Positions 26,790 to 37,605 of a stretch of 64,000 bases of DNA are shown one piece after another. A program made the translations under genes and the position numbers. Origin of the DNA: Cotesia glomerata (lineage: Eukaryota > Arthropoda > Insecta > Hymenoptera > Braconidae); the NCBI RefSeq assembly GCF_020080835.1, contig NC_058164.1:1488001-1552000 (forward strand). Reading direction: 5' to 3'. The notes beneath the pieces are model-generated. The model worked only from the letters and a program-made list of their open reading frames with translations. It was not told the DNA's origin and made no database searches. How positions within the stretch are numbered: the first letter of the stretch is position 1; every line of letters begins with the position of its first letter.

Positions 26790-27678
26790 AAATTCTATAC
26801 ATGAGAAAAAAATTACAATGGTAACATCGTATACTCGGATCTGACTTTCAATACGGTCACTTTAAAATGTGAAATTATTAAAATGACCGTATTGATACGA
26901 TATTATCATTGTAACTTTTCCTAAATTTTTTTTCCGTCTACAACTTCGATCAAGAGTATATTATTTTCGTGAAAAACAAATTCTCAATTGAAAAACATAA
27001 TTCTTTTTAACATAATAATAATTTAGTTTTGCTTTAATAATTTTTTATTCTCGGTTTACAAAAAAAAAGGTTTTTTTTTTATTAAAAATATCAAAAAATA
27101 CTTAAAAAAAAAAATTTCTTACTTGAACCTATTCTAAAACATTGAAGACTTATTTTTAAAGTATAGTATAGAACATAAATCTGAGCTTTGTTGGTATTTA
27201 ATTATTAAAATAAGTCGGTAATATCTTGAATCAATATTTCCGTCTATCCTAATTCAAAGCAGAAAAATTTTCGTGTAAGACATAATTCACCTGGCTTGAA
27301 AATATTAGCAAGAGTGAAATTTTGAAGATAATATTTCTCATGAATAAACAAGTTTTTTTCAGTGTACACACATTGCCTATGGGCAAGATGGAACAATAAA
27401 TAAAATTTATATTAAATCCTTGATCATCATTAATGCTAACAGACCCTTATCCTTTAATTTTTCTTATTTCCTTGGTTAATATTATTAGTGACATGATATA
27501 ACTACGATTTATATTTTGTTAACGGTATTTGCAGTGTCCTCATGGTTTCCGTAACTACTGACAATAAATCTTTACGCTGCTGGGGATACTGTTGGGTCAT
27601 CTTAATGAGCGTAGTGTCTGTTCTCTTATTTATTTAATATATACTTCCAAAAAAAGAAAAAACAAATATATCAATTAA

Positions 27679-27786
27679 CCCTAGACTGGTCACCCGTATA
27701 GCGTGACGCCGCGTAACAACTACTCAACCTGTAGAGACTCGCTATAATGCGAGCGAGAAACTAAAAAAATGGTGACCAGTCTAGGG
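27679..27786. mobile_element. 108-bp piggyBac-type MITE
   Basis: Perfect 16-bp TIRs CCCTAGACTGGTCACC / GGTGACCAGTCTAGGG flanked on both sides by TTAA (27675-27678 and 27787-27790). TTAA target sites and CCCTAG ends are the hallmark of piggyBac elements. It has no coding capacity. Confidence 0.88.
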
Positions 27787-28580
27787 TTAATAATAAACTT
27801 AAGAGTAATCAAGAATGTTTTTTTTCTCATAAATCCGAAATAAATCTAACTAATTACACAATTAACGATACCTTGATGATAAAATAATAAATAACATAAA
27901 ACAGTGTATTAAAACTTTAAAATCTTGGCTCAACTTTCAACACCAGTGAATTATCCTTAAAAGTTTTGATAAATAAATACAGAATAAAGTGAGAATTATA
28001 GACAGTTTAATTATCACAACGCCGCCGGTCATTGAAATGAATCCTTAATTCCTGTGTTGACTCGGCTTCCCACGAACTTTTTTCTCAGTTCACTGGATTC
28101 CTATGCCAGCCGTCATTCAGCCGCAAACTTTATTCGCAACCCAAACTTTTTTCTTTCCAAGAACTTATCTACAATCAAAATCCATTTTTTGCCCGTCTAA
28201 ATCTAGAATTAATCAATTGTTATCAATAAAAAGCAACCTTTAGAAGTTTTAACGCAATTGAATTATTTTTAAAAGTCTCTCAGTGTTTTTCAAAAAAATC
28301 ATTACACGAAGAGAAATTTATAAGAACCTTTCCAAAAATTAAGGGAATGGTTCCTATAATAAAATAATCATTATAGGTATCAATCCCATGCTCATTGTGG
28401 GAACCATACACGGAGAAAATTTTATAGTAGAGTTTACTATCTAGTTATGGTAAGTGTGATAGTAGTAAATATTATTTAAATTATTATGTAAACCATCTGA
28501 ATTGTAGTAGTTACCATCCTGATGGTAACTACTACTATTATAATGGTAATCAATAATAATAGCTATTATTATTTTAACTA

Positions 28581-28920
28581 GTTAGATAGATAGATAGATA
28601 GATAACTTTATTTATGCCAAAGCCAAACTGGCCAATTGGCAAAACATATTTACATCGTATATAACAATTTTTACATTTACATTGTATAACAATTTTTAAT
28701 TAAAAATATAATATAAACATAATCTGAAGATTTAATTTTTATATTTATGGCTTAAAACATAAAAATCTGAAGATTTAACCACTTAATATTTTGATTTGAA
28801 TTTAACTAAACTACTTAATTATCTGAATTAAATAAATAATCAAACATCTTATTCTTGAAGACTTCTATACTAGACGCTCTTATTATGTCCACTGGTAATT
28901 CTTCCCAGAGACGAATGCAA
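28581..28920 (-). mobile_element. 5'-truncated non-LTR retrotransposon, extreme 3' end
   Basis: Minus strand. It encodes the last 34 codons of the reverse-transcriptase protein, starting CIRLWEELPVDIIRASSIE and ending FNSDN plus stop, homologous to the ends of the 10052-11796 and 12459-13480 copies. A 3' UTR with the GCCAATTGGCC...TTGGCATAAATAAA motif follows, then a (TCTA)n tail. Inserted in element B. Confidence 0.8.
28583..28605 (+). repeat. (GATA)n microsatellite
   Basis: Five or six TAGA units, the complement of the (TCTA)n tail of the truncated retrotransposon at 28581-28920. Confidence 0.9.
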
Positions 28921-29785
28921 GTTACTATTATTATCATAGTATATAATAGTTACTACTATTATCAAAATCGTAATTCCTAATATAACCTGATGGTTACAGT
29001 TACCATCAATAATAATAATAGCTACTATCTAAGCTAGTAAAAAATATTTAAAAAATTAAAAATTTGCGTTAGCGTGGATGCTTTTCTGAATGAACTAAAA
29101 GCAATTGTAGCGCAGTGTAGTAAAAAAAATTTTAATCTTACAAAAAATTTTTAAAAAACATAATTTTCAAAAAATCTAAGATTTTCAAAAAAAAATTTTG
29201 AATACAATGAAGCTTTAAACTAATTATTAATCATAATTATCTAATTATTTAAAATGAAATAAACTCATCGACCTGTTCAAGTTATGCATTCTGTTGAAGA
29301 AATTCAATGCACAAATTATCAAAACTAGCAACCTGCAGTCCCTAGTTGACTGCCAAGAATTGCGAACTATAATAGATAAAATTTTGCTTAATTGTATAAT
29401 GATTTTCGTTAAAGGGTACTTTACTTTCTTAACTATTGACATTTATAAAGATATAAGCTCATCCCGATATTACGATCATAACGAGCTTTTATTTGAGTAC
29501 CCACTTGCATTTTTGATATATTTTTCATATATACATATATATAATATACTAGCTGACCCGGCAAACGTTGTTTTGCCATGTGAATAATTTCTAGAGAATT
29601 TCTAGTGTAGAAAAAAAATTACTAACTTATTGGAAGTGTATAAGGATGTGGAATATGAGTGAAAAAGGCCTGGAGCGCTGTGAACGATGAGGGAATGTTG
29701 TTTAAAAATAACAAAACACCAAACATTAATTGTTTTAATTTATTAAAAGTAATAATTATTTATATAATTAATTAATTACATAATA

Positions 29786-30509
29786 TTAATCTCTTAATGC
29801 TGCAGCGTGAACAATATTTTTTGTTAGCCCGTCTTTAGCTAATACAAACAAACTTGATGGTTTACCCACTCGAGAGCATGCAACGTATAATTGTCCATGT
29901 GAAAAACATGATATGCTCAAATCTAAGCCACAAACAGACATTGTTTGGCCTTGGGATTTATTAATAGTCATTGCAAATGCCAATCTAATCGGAAATTGAA
30001 TACGCTTAAATTGAATTGGCAGATCTGTGGGTATAATAGGTATTCGTGGTATCAATATATTTTCACCTCGAAACTTGCCATTTAAAATGGTGCCTTCGAT
30101 AACGTTTTTCATTAATTTTTTAATGACTAATCGCGTACCGTTGCATAGCCGTGGCGGGTTCAAATTACGAAGCAAAATAATTGGAGATCCAACCTTCAAT
30201 TGTAAGTTATGTGGTGGCATGCCTGGCAAATCTAGTGAGTTCAAAAACTCTGTTGAAAAATTTACAGCTTCAGTGTCATCGCAAACTGTATCAATAGATT
30301 TATATGATACCAAATCCCCTGGCAATAACTGTTGTATCTTCAGATTTAAAATGTCAACGTCCACATTTTTTGTAGCTAACATTGCTCTTTCTGCAAGCCA
30401 CTCGAGATTTATGTAATTCGTGTGTACATCGGGAAATATTTGTTCAATGAGAGCATCTTGCGAATCAATGATTGTGCAGAAATCATTCGCTAATTTTATG
30501 TATCCAGTT
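29786..30509 (-). pseudogene. Helitron PIF1-like helicase, C-terminal part only
   Basis: Minus-strand reading from the deletion junction gives TGYIKLANDFC, then LIEQIFPDVHTNY, WLAERAMLA, LPGDLVSYKSID and AFAMTINKSQGQT (helicase motif V), then LYVACSRV (motif VI), with a stop near 29786. Motifs I (Walker A) to IV are absent. The junction shifts frame relative to the Rep segment upstream, so one internal deletion removed the Rep C-terminus and most of the helicase. The open part alone is about 240 codons. Confidence 0.93.
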
Positions 30510-31208
30510 TCAGCTATAGTGACTTTTCACTGTCTCGTTCGTGAAATATACACACTGACCATTTTCAAGATGAACGGCTAACTGAACAACTGCTGGATCC
30601 CGTTCATGAATTGGAAAACCAAAGATACGCCAAACAGCTTTATTGGAGCTGATGTACCGATCTATTTGGTAGAGCGTTATTTCATCGTTTTTATTTACTG
30701 GAGGAGCATTCACATTAGTATTTTCCACTCTAAACACCGCCATGTCACTGCCTTTATGGACATACTTGCAAATGTATTTGATGCTCTTCACAGAACTGCA
30801 GAACTCAACATTAATATGAGCATTGTATGTTTTGCTCAGCAGGGGCGAATATGGCACGACCCAACGATTGTCAATATCAATGTCTGTGTTGCTGATGTTT
30901 TTAATAAATGATTGTCCGTCATTATCTGGATTCCTTCGACGATATATTGGATATCCGTCGACATTTGTGATTGTATCGTTAGTGAAATTTTTTGTACATT
31001 TTCCATCTGACATGCAAGGCGATGAACGATTAAAAGTACCACATGGGCCATGAATCATGTTTGCTGTAACAATATCAAACAGCAATTGATCAGTAGACGG
31101 ATCGGGAATTTCTGCAGAAATTATATTATCTATTTCTTCAGGACGGATTTTGTCAATTAACCAAACCAAAATGTGGGCATGAGGTAATCCTCGCTTTTGC
31201 CACTCAAC
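30510..31208 (-). pseudogene. Helitron Rep (HUH) domain segment, truncated
   Basis: In the same frame as the preceding segment after the TAG. It begins VEWQKRGLPHAHILVWLIDK; LPHAH is the metal-binding HUH motif of Helitron Rep nucleases. It continues through HGPCG, CTKNF, DGYPIYRRR, VPYSPLLSKTYNAHINVE and YICKYVHKG, and ends at VYFTNETVKSHYS plus TGA. The conserved region that should follow, with the catalytic tyrosines, is missing. The segment is therefore cut by a deletion whose other side is the helicase tail. Confidence 0.92.
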
Positions 31209-32275
31209 CTAATACAGCCAGCAACGTGTGGAACCGAATACATGTGATTTAGTAATAAAATTTATTAATGACTTCAGCTTTTGTCTAAACATACGTGCTG
31301 TAATGTCATGACGATGTATTGCATTTTGGCCAGGCAACAGCAAAGATGTAATCTCTGGCCATTTTGGATTACATGTGAACGTGATAAATAAACACGGTCG
31401 CCCATATTCGCGCACGAAAGTCAGAGCATCCTGTATATACTCTTGCATATGACGTGGACTGCCTACGTACGATGATGGTAGAATGACAGAGTTACCAATT
31501 TCGGCGGCGTCGGCGTTGTTGACAATAGCGTCTCGCAAGTGAATGTACTCTTCCACACGTAGCTTGAGTTGATTATATCGTAAGTATCGTAGTCGTTCGC
31601 CTTCTATCTTCGCGTACATGTCGACCATGAATTGTTGACAAAGCTCTCGAAATCGTAGAATGACGTTATCCAGCCCGCGTCTAATCATCAATCTATACGC
31701 ATAATAATCCTTCGAGCTAACGTTCTTGTTTGTTTCGGCTCCTGTAATAATATATTCATAAATATTAATTTAAGTTAATTGCGTTTAATAATTTAATTGT
31801 TTTGTTAAAAGTGTAATAATCAAATTCATAATAAATGAAGTACCTGATACGGGATCTCGTTGTTTAATATTTATGCTATATCCGTCTTGTCCCTTCCAGA
31901 AGATTAGCGGATATTGGAGAGCGTCATATGAACGGTGTGTATCAGCAATGAACTGAAGATTATTATTTCTCCTACGAATCACAATTTCTCGTGCACCTGT
32001 ACGATCGCCAACCATGATTCCAGCAACGTCGTCAGCAACAGGTGCATTGAATCTACGAATGTGTTCTCCAGCTGGTGTTTTATCAGGATTAATAACAATA
32101 GCGTGATTATCGCTTTCTAATTTGTGCATGTGGGATTTAAATATTTTCAACAATTCATTATGCTCATTCAATAGAGCATCCAGCTCACTGACGATGCGTC
32201 TAGCAAAGAATGAATCAAGGTTATTGTAGCCACAACGTGCATCCACGTGATAATAATTGATGTTATCGAGCGGGA
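31209..32275 (-). pseudogene. Helitron Rep-helicase, N-terminal region, with a 102-nt intron and a nonsense codon
   Basis: Minus-strand reading starts in the Helitron_like_N region (IVSELDALL, then GEHIRRFNAP, SYDALQYPLIFWKGQDGYS). At 31843-31742 a putative 102-nt intron (CAG|GTACTT ... TTATTACAG|GAG) splits the conserved DPVSGAETNKNVSSKDYYAY segment; its removal keeps frame exactly. The second part (31741-31212) continues through YRLMIRRG and VDMYAKIE to Rep motif 1, FITFTCNPKWPEI. A TAG at 31211-31209 ends the frame just before the HUH motif, and the frame stays open beyond it, so this is a single nonsense change. The usual N-terminal zinc-finger part is absent; upstream is low-complexity A/T. 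Confidence 0.9.
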
Positions 32276-35006
32276 TAGAAAATGATAAAATTATGAAAAT
32301 GACTATTAAAAAGCAAGGGTTGGTGATAAAAAAGTGCAAATTTAGAGTTTTATGTATTTTTTTATGCCACATAATAAAAAAATAAAAAAAAAAAAATTTT
32401 ATCAAAAAAATAAAAAAAAAATTTTTAGGGTGAACACCCCTTATCACTTAGAGGTTAGAAAAATAGATAGTAGCCGATTCACAGGCTTACTGAATATGCA
32501 TAAAAAATTTCATGAGAATCGGTCAAGCCGTTTCGGAGGAGTATGGGAACGAACATTGTGACACGAGAATTTTATATATTAGATATAAATATATGAAAAA
32601 TTGATGTGGGTACTCAAATGAAAGGTCTTGATGATTATAATGTCGGAGTGAGCTTATATATGTAAAAATGTCAATAATTCACAAAATATACGTTCATTTA
32701 TTAATTATGAATCTAGAGATAGAGTATTTTATCTTAATGATATTCTCTTATTAATATAGATGATAGGATTACAATCAATTCAATTATAATGGAACTATTA
32801 AATGATGTTTCATTATTTTATCTTGTGAAAAAATATTAATAATTGATAATAATAAGACTTTTTTAGTAACTCAAATCTTGGATGATAGCTATTTTGATAA
32901 TCATAGTCAATCATTCAAGATAATCAATAACAGCTCTAATATTTGGAAATTTTTATCATAAATGGATTTAAACGATTGTGTTATTATTTGTTTTAATATT
33001 TTAAAGGAAAAAATGTTCATAACTAAAATATGGATGCAAATAAAGAATTAAATTAAATAAATTTATAGTATTTTTTCTTTTAGAATTTTTACAATCTGAG
33101 ATGGTTACAGTTACCATCTTCGATTATAGCAGTTATAATTTTTAATAATTACAATTATCATTTTCGATAGTAATCGTTACCATTATTAATAGTAACTAGT
33201 ACAATTGTCAATAATAACACCTATTATTTTGTGACTAATTAATTTTATTACCATTTCAGATAGTAGAAGTTAATATTTTCGTATAGTAAATACTATAATT
33301 AATTTTTCTCCGTGTACCCATAATTTATTCGAAACATTCCTGTACAATAATGGAATAGCTTCAATATATTATGGGAATAGTTCCTATCATATTATATGAA
33401 ATGATCCCTATATTATTAAAGGAATGTTTCCTATAATATTATAGGAATGGTTCTTATGATATTATGGGAATGGCGCACATGATAATAGAAAAATATTTAT
33501 GTTCATAATAATGGAGCAATCACATCAAAAATATAAAGTAATTATTATATATTTTTTTGCTAATAAATTTTTTTTTGTAAATAAAAATTGATCTTTCACT
33601 AGAGTGAAAAAATTTCCTTTTCATAATTGTTATTCACGTGTGTACTTAATCTTAAATTGTTTATTCTAACTCAGTTATTATTATATTAGATAATATTGAA
33701 AAATATTGTAGCAATTCTAAAGTTTCTATAATAAAAGGGATATTTTCTCACTATACAATTAGAGGAGCAAGGTAGATATGGGAATTCATTGTTTATTTTT
33801 ACAATTTCATTTTATTTTTAAAACAAATTATTTATTTACAATGCATACGTTGAATATTTATTAAATCCACTTTTTGGGTATGTAACTTTTATTATTTATA
33901 TGAAAAATATTACTTATTTTACATATTTCAAATGATGTTATCGGGAAGCAAGTAAAATTATCGAAATTACTAATAATTTCAAATACTTCAAAGTGATCAT
34001 CGAAGTCATAAATAACTTGAATTGTAATGATAAATATCTCAATGTCATTAGACATCATCACTATAATATTATAGGAATGGTTCCTATAATATTATAGAAA
34101 TGGTTCCTATAATTATAGGAACCATTCCCATAATTATAGTAACATTTCCCAAAAATTATGTATTATTACAATTCCCATAATTTAAGTAATCGCTCCTAAA
34201 GTGGTATAGGAAAACATTTCATTAAAATTATAGGAATGATTTCCATATTTTTCTCTCCGTGTACAGTTTAAATGATTAACGGAAGCTTAATTATTTTCGT
34301 TAAAACTTTTATTGTTTGCTTTATCAAAAACAAACTTTTTGACGCGCGCTTTTTTAGATTAAATTTTAGACAGCTAGATATTTCAAGAGAATTTACGAAA
34401 ATTCACGTTGCTAATTACTATAATAATTATTATTAAACAGGCAAGTAACTGTTGTCAAGTTTCAAACAATTTTTTTCTCCAAAATTAATCCTCTATCTCC
34501 GCATAACACAATTCTGAGGTTTCATAAAATTATGCGTCACAAATTTACAGCAACAAAATTGCTAACATAGTCTTGAATATTTTGAAACTTCGTAGACTTA
34601 ATTAGTTTGAAATTAATTAGTGTAAATTTATTTAAAAAAAAAATATTCTTTTAACGCAACTAGTTGTTTAATCCATTGAAATTCTACCAACGTACCTGTA
34701 CGAGCTGCGGGAACGACATATGTGACGTCAATAAAACTGTGATCAAGTATCGAAGTTTTTCAACCACGATTTCCGTAGTTTACTTACGGAACAAAACTCA
34801 CAAACTTAAATGCTCTTGTTTAAATATCAATAAATCAATATTTATTCACTGAAATTTGATCGATTATCTACCATCAATAAATTATAAGCAAACAAATGCT
34901 AAATTTTTTTTCAAGCACAAAATAAAACCTAAAATAAATTCAATAAGTTACTGAGCTTTTAAAAGTTTGAAAAATAATTCTTTCACCGGATAAAATAATG
35001 TATTAC

Positions 35007-36996
35007 TATATGAGTGATTCTCTGTAAGGACGTCTTAAATCTGTACAAAAATGTACGACCAAATTATTTTTGATTTTATTAGAAAAAAAAATTAAAAAGG
35101 GCTACAAAACTATCAGCTTAATGACAATAAATACACAGCCGATTAAATTTTTTTTTTTCGATATTTGTGTATATTTTGCTATATAACATGACAGGGGATT
35201 GTTTTTTTTTTATCAAATTGAGAAAAATCAAGCAAACTATTTCAATGCATTCAACTTTTCAAGTTCTCAATAAATATTTACATTAATTAGAATCCGAACA
35301 AAAACAGTTTCACTGTAAAAAAAAATCGCGCCAAGTCCACGTTCATAAGACTATTAAGAAAAAAAAAATTTGTTTTTTTCTTTACAAAAATATATAAAAT
35401 AAAAAAATAAAAAAATCCAAGTAATCGATATGATTGTTTATGATTTTCGGAAATTAAAAAAAATTTTGTTACAAATTTAAAAATTAAAAAAAAAATTTGG
35501 AACTTATTTAGTGTGCTCGGTTGCAAAATATTTTACTTTTAATGAAATTCGTAAAATCTATTTACTAGGACTTTAAAAAAATTGAAATACACAATGACGC
35601 ACACCAAGTACGTTCCAAAATTTTTTTCTTAATTTTTAAATTTATAACAAAATTTTTTTTAACTTCCGAAAATCATAAACAATCATATCGGTTACTTGGA
35701 TTTTTTTATTTTTTATTTTATATTTTTGTAAAGAAAAAAACAAATTTTTTTTTTCTTAATAGTCTTATGAACGTGGACTTGGCGCGATTTTTTTTACAGT
35801 GAAACTGTTTTTGTTCGGATTTTAGTATTTTTTGTAATTACAATAAAAATTTACAATTGGTACCAACTTAAATCTGGCGTTGGTTGCATTTTTTATAGCA
35901 AATTATCCCCTTGAAACTACAGTTTATGTAAAAATAATTCCAGCGCACCCTGGCGGGTGTAGATGCAAGCTGTGAAATATCTTTTTTTAACTGTAGTTTC
36001 CCATCTAATGAAGGATTACTATGCATTCTCGAATTATTTAGTCTGTAGCAGATCACTTTGTCCATCGAAAAAAAGTCAGGATCGAAATTTTTGCGTTGCT
36101 ATAGTTTGTGCTGATTAAATTTAATAATTTCAAGTAGATTAATTGTTATAAGTGAATATAATTAATTAATAACAGTCAAATAAAGTATGAATTACTGTTA
36201 TAATATACAATTTAGGAAAAAAAAGTACCGTGGAATTAAATAAAATTTTGCAACCTCAAAATAACCGTTCTGCTTACAGTAAACACAGTCGGTAGTCTGG
36301 CGCTCCGTTTACAGCAGATTTAAACGGAACTTGGCGCCAGATTCTACCGAATCTGTGGATAATATTAAGACTTATAGATCCAATTTTATAAATAACAATA
36401 GCTGCCAGGGGACTGAGATTTGAAGTGGCCCAGATACATATTTCCAGCACAAATGGTGTTTTGACACTAAATAAAATGGCGATAAAGCGCTAACAGCCCT
36501 ATGGTTATTAACTCAAGGCTAGTTAGGTCCTTATAAACCTTACAAAAGGCAAAATAACACGCTGAATTTTTTTTTTGGCTTTGAACTTCTGGCAGGGGAC
36601 TGTTCTTAAAGTCTTAAAGTGCTTGGGACAAGCTTTGGTTTAATGAATTTAATGAAACAAATTAATTTTCGGTACTTTTTAATGAAGAAGATTGTTAGTT
36701 AACTAATTAAGTTTATAAACATTATGGACCAAATTCTATATTATGGACCAATAACTTAAAATTTAATCCTAAAGTTTTAATTTTGGGAATGGGACGGCCC
36801 AGGTGACTGTTATTTCGGTGGTTTACCAATTTATAGCAAAAAAATCAAAATTTATTTCATTTTAGTTTTCAATGCTCCAAATAGAAAAGTTTTTTTACTT
36901 TCGAAATAAATTTTTTTTAGTAACAAAATAACAATTTTTCTAATAAAAACATGCCCGGGAGAGCAAAAAACATTCTTACAGAGAATCACTCATATA
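35007..36996. mobile_element. 1,990-bp TIR element with TATATGAGTGATTCTCTG ends
   Basis: TATATGAGTGATTCTCTGTA at 35007 and its complement ending at 36996, near-perfect over 22 bases. The interior has a 531-bp foldback (35291-35821) and a smaller palindrome around 36288-36355 (TCGGTAGTCTGGCGC / GGCGCCAGATTCTACCGA). No recognised protein. Confidence 0.65.
35291..35821. mobile_element. 531-bp foldback MITE, arms about 225 bp
   Basis: AATCCGAACAAAAACAG at the left and CTGTTTTTGTTCGGATT at the right; the arms continue nearly identical through TCGCGCCAAGTCCACGTTC to about 35515 and back from 35600. Nested within 35007-36996. Confidence 0.82.
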
Positions 36997-37013
36997 TATT
37001 ACGCTATAACAGG

Positions 37014-37605
37014 AAGAGGCTGGCAATGGCCTGGTCGGCTCGGTGCTCGCTTTTCGAAAGAGTGGGACCCGGGTTCGATCCCAGCACGCACCAATATTTT
37101 TTCAGTGATTATAATTAAAAATATGTGCGTTACGTTACGTTGCCAGCCTCTGGAAGTGGCAGAGATAGCCGGGCGGCACACGTCTGACTTGGGCGATCAC
37201 ACATTTAAGCAACAACTTGAATGGGTGACCACTCTAGTCAACGTTGGCTAGCGCGAGGGATCTCTGCACACTAGGAGAGGGGCCTAATGCTCCAGTGGTC
37301 GATAAAGAAGAGTTTCTTATCAATCACTGCAGACTTAGCCCAGCTCCGACTGTACTATCATGGGTTTTCTCTGTGGTTTCCCCATGATTCTGTTCCAACA
37401 GCCTGAGAAGGTGAGGTTCAGGGTGAATACGGTACAGAAAGCACAAGTCGGTCCACAGCCGCAAAAATTAAAAGTAGAAATGAAGTGTCGGGTGGGACTT
37501 GCTGAGGTCCAATATGAGAAATAAAAAAAAGCGTAGAGCTAGGAGAAAAAGAGGAATCAGCCTTGTAAAAACCGAGAGGTGTACAAGTAAAGCATAATAA
37601 TAATA
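37014..37605 (+). mobile_element. Composite SINE copy B: tRNA-like head, 5S-like segment, (TAA)n tail
   Basis: A box at 37027-37038 and B box GGTTCGATCCC at 37072-37082, both pol III promoter elements of tRNA type. At 37195-37232 the sequence resembles the 5S rRNA internal control region: GATCAC, TTTAAGCAAC, then ACTTGAATGGGTGACC. The 3' end is (TAA)n. It starts about 18 bases right of the TIR element ending at 36996. Confidence 0.82.

Larger units (their letters stand above)
29549..32583 (-). mobile_element. Helitron, autonomous-type but decayed, 3,035 bp
   Basis: Rolling-circle (Rep/helicase) transposon on the minus strand. The 5' end is A|TCTAATATATAAA at 32583; the 3' end is a hairpin (stem GGCAAA/TTTGCC, 29560-29577), then seven bases and CTAG|T at 29549. 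This matches the Helitron rule: TC at the 5' end, hairpin plus CTRR at the 3' end, insertion between A and T. It carries a broken Rep-helicase gene (separate entries). It sits inside a second, non-autonomous Helitron; related uninterrupted copies at 2692 and 59841 confirm both boundaries. The core is too damaged to encode an active transposase. Confidence 0.92.
29325..32760 (-). mobile_element. Non-autonomous Helitron (HelN copy 3), split by the larger Helitron
   Basis: Minus-strand copy of the same family as 2692-3480 and 59841-60618. 5' end A|TCTATATTAATAAGAG at 32760; 3' end hairpin GGCAGTC...GACTGC followed by AGGTTG and CTAG|T at 29325. About 401 bp belong to this element (29325-29548 and 32584-32760); the rest is the nested Helitron. 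It keeps only one of the family's two internal palindromes. Confidence 0.88.
28409..33314. mobile_element. Foldback TIR element B, nested in element A
   Basis: Perfect 13-bp ends TACACGGAGAAAA / TTTTCTCCGTGTA, including a TA on each side. The arms carry repeated GTTACCATC/GATGGTAAC words (28440-28570; 28940-29040; 33100-33290). It contains a truncated non-LTR retrotransposon (28581-28920) and HelN copy 3 with its nested Helitron. Confidence 0.75.
28305..34261. mobile_element. Foldback TIR element A, outermost shell of a four-level nest
   Basis: TA|CACGAAGAGAAA at the left and TTTCTCTCCGTG|TA at the right (12 of 13 matched in the TIR, TA on both sides). Both arms contain repeats of GGAATGGTTCCTATAAT in both orientations (28340-28400; 33330-33480; 34060-34260). 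Its own sequence is about 1 kb; the rest is inserted elements. The TA target site suggests a Tc1/mariner-type MITE, by inference. Confidence 0.7.

Noticed and set aside
30027..30416. 129-codon + strand frame
   Set aside because: It is the antisense shadow of the Helitron helicase tail, which matches a known family on the minus strand.
35287..35526. 79-codon minus-strand frame rich in phenylalanine
   Set aside because: It lies in one arm of the 531-bp foldback; the other arm has lost the frame.
37195..37250. Possible 5S rRNA gene
   Set aside because: Only the internal control region resembles 5S, it is shortened, and it occurs inside a SINE present twice.
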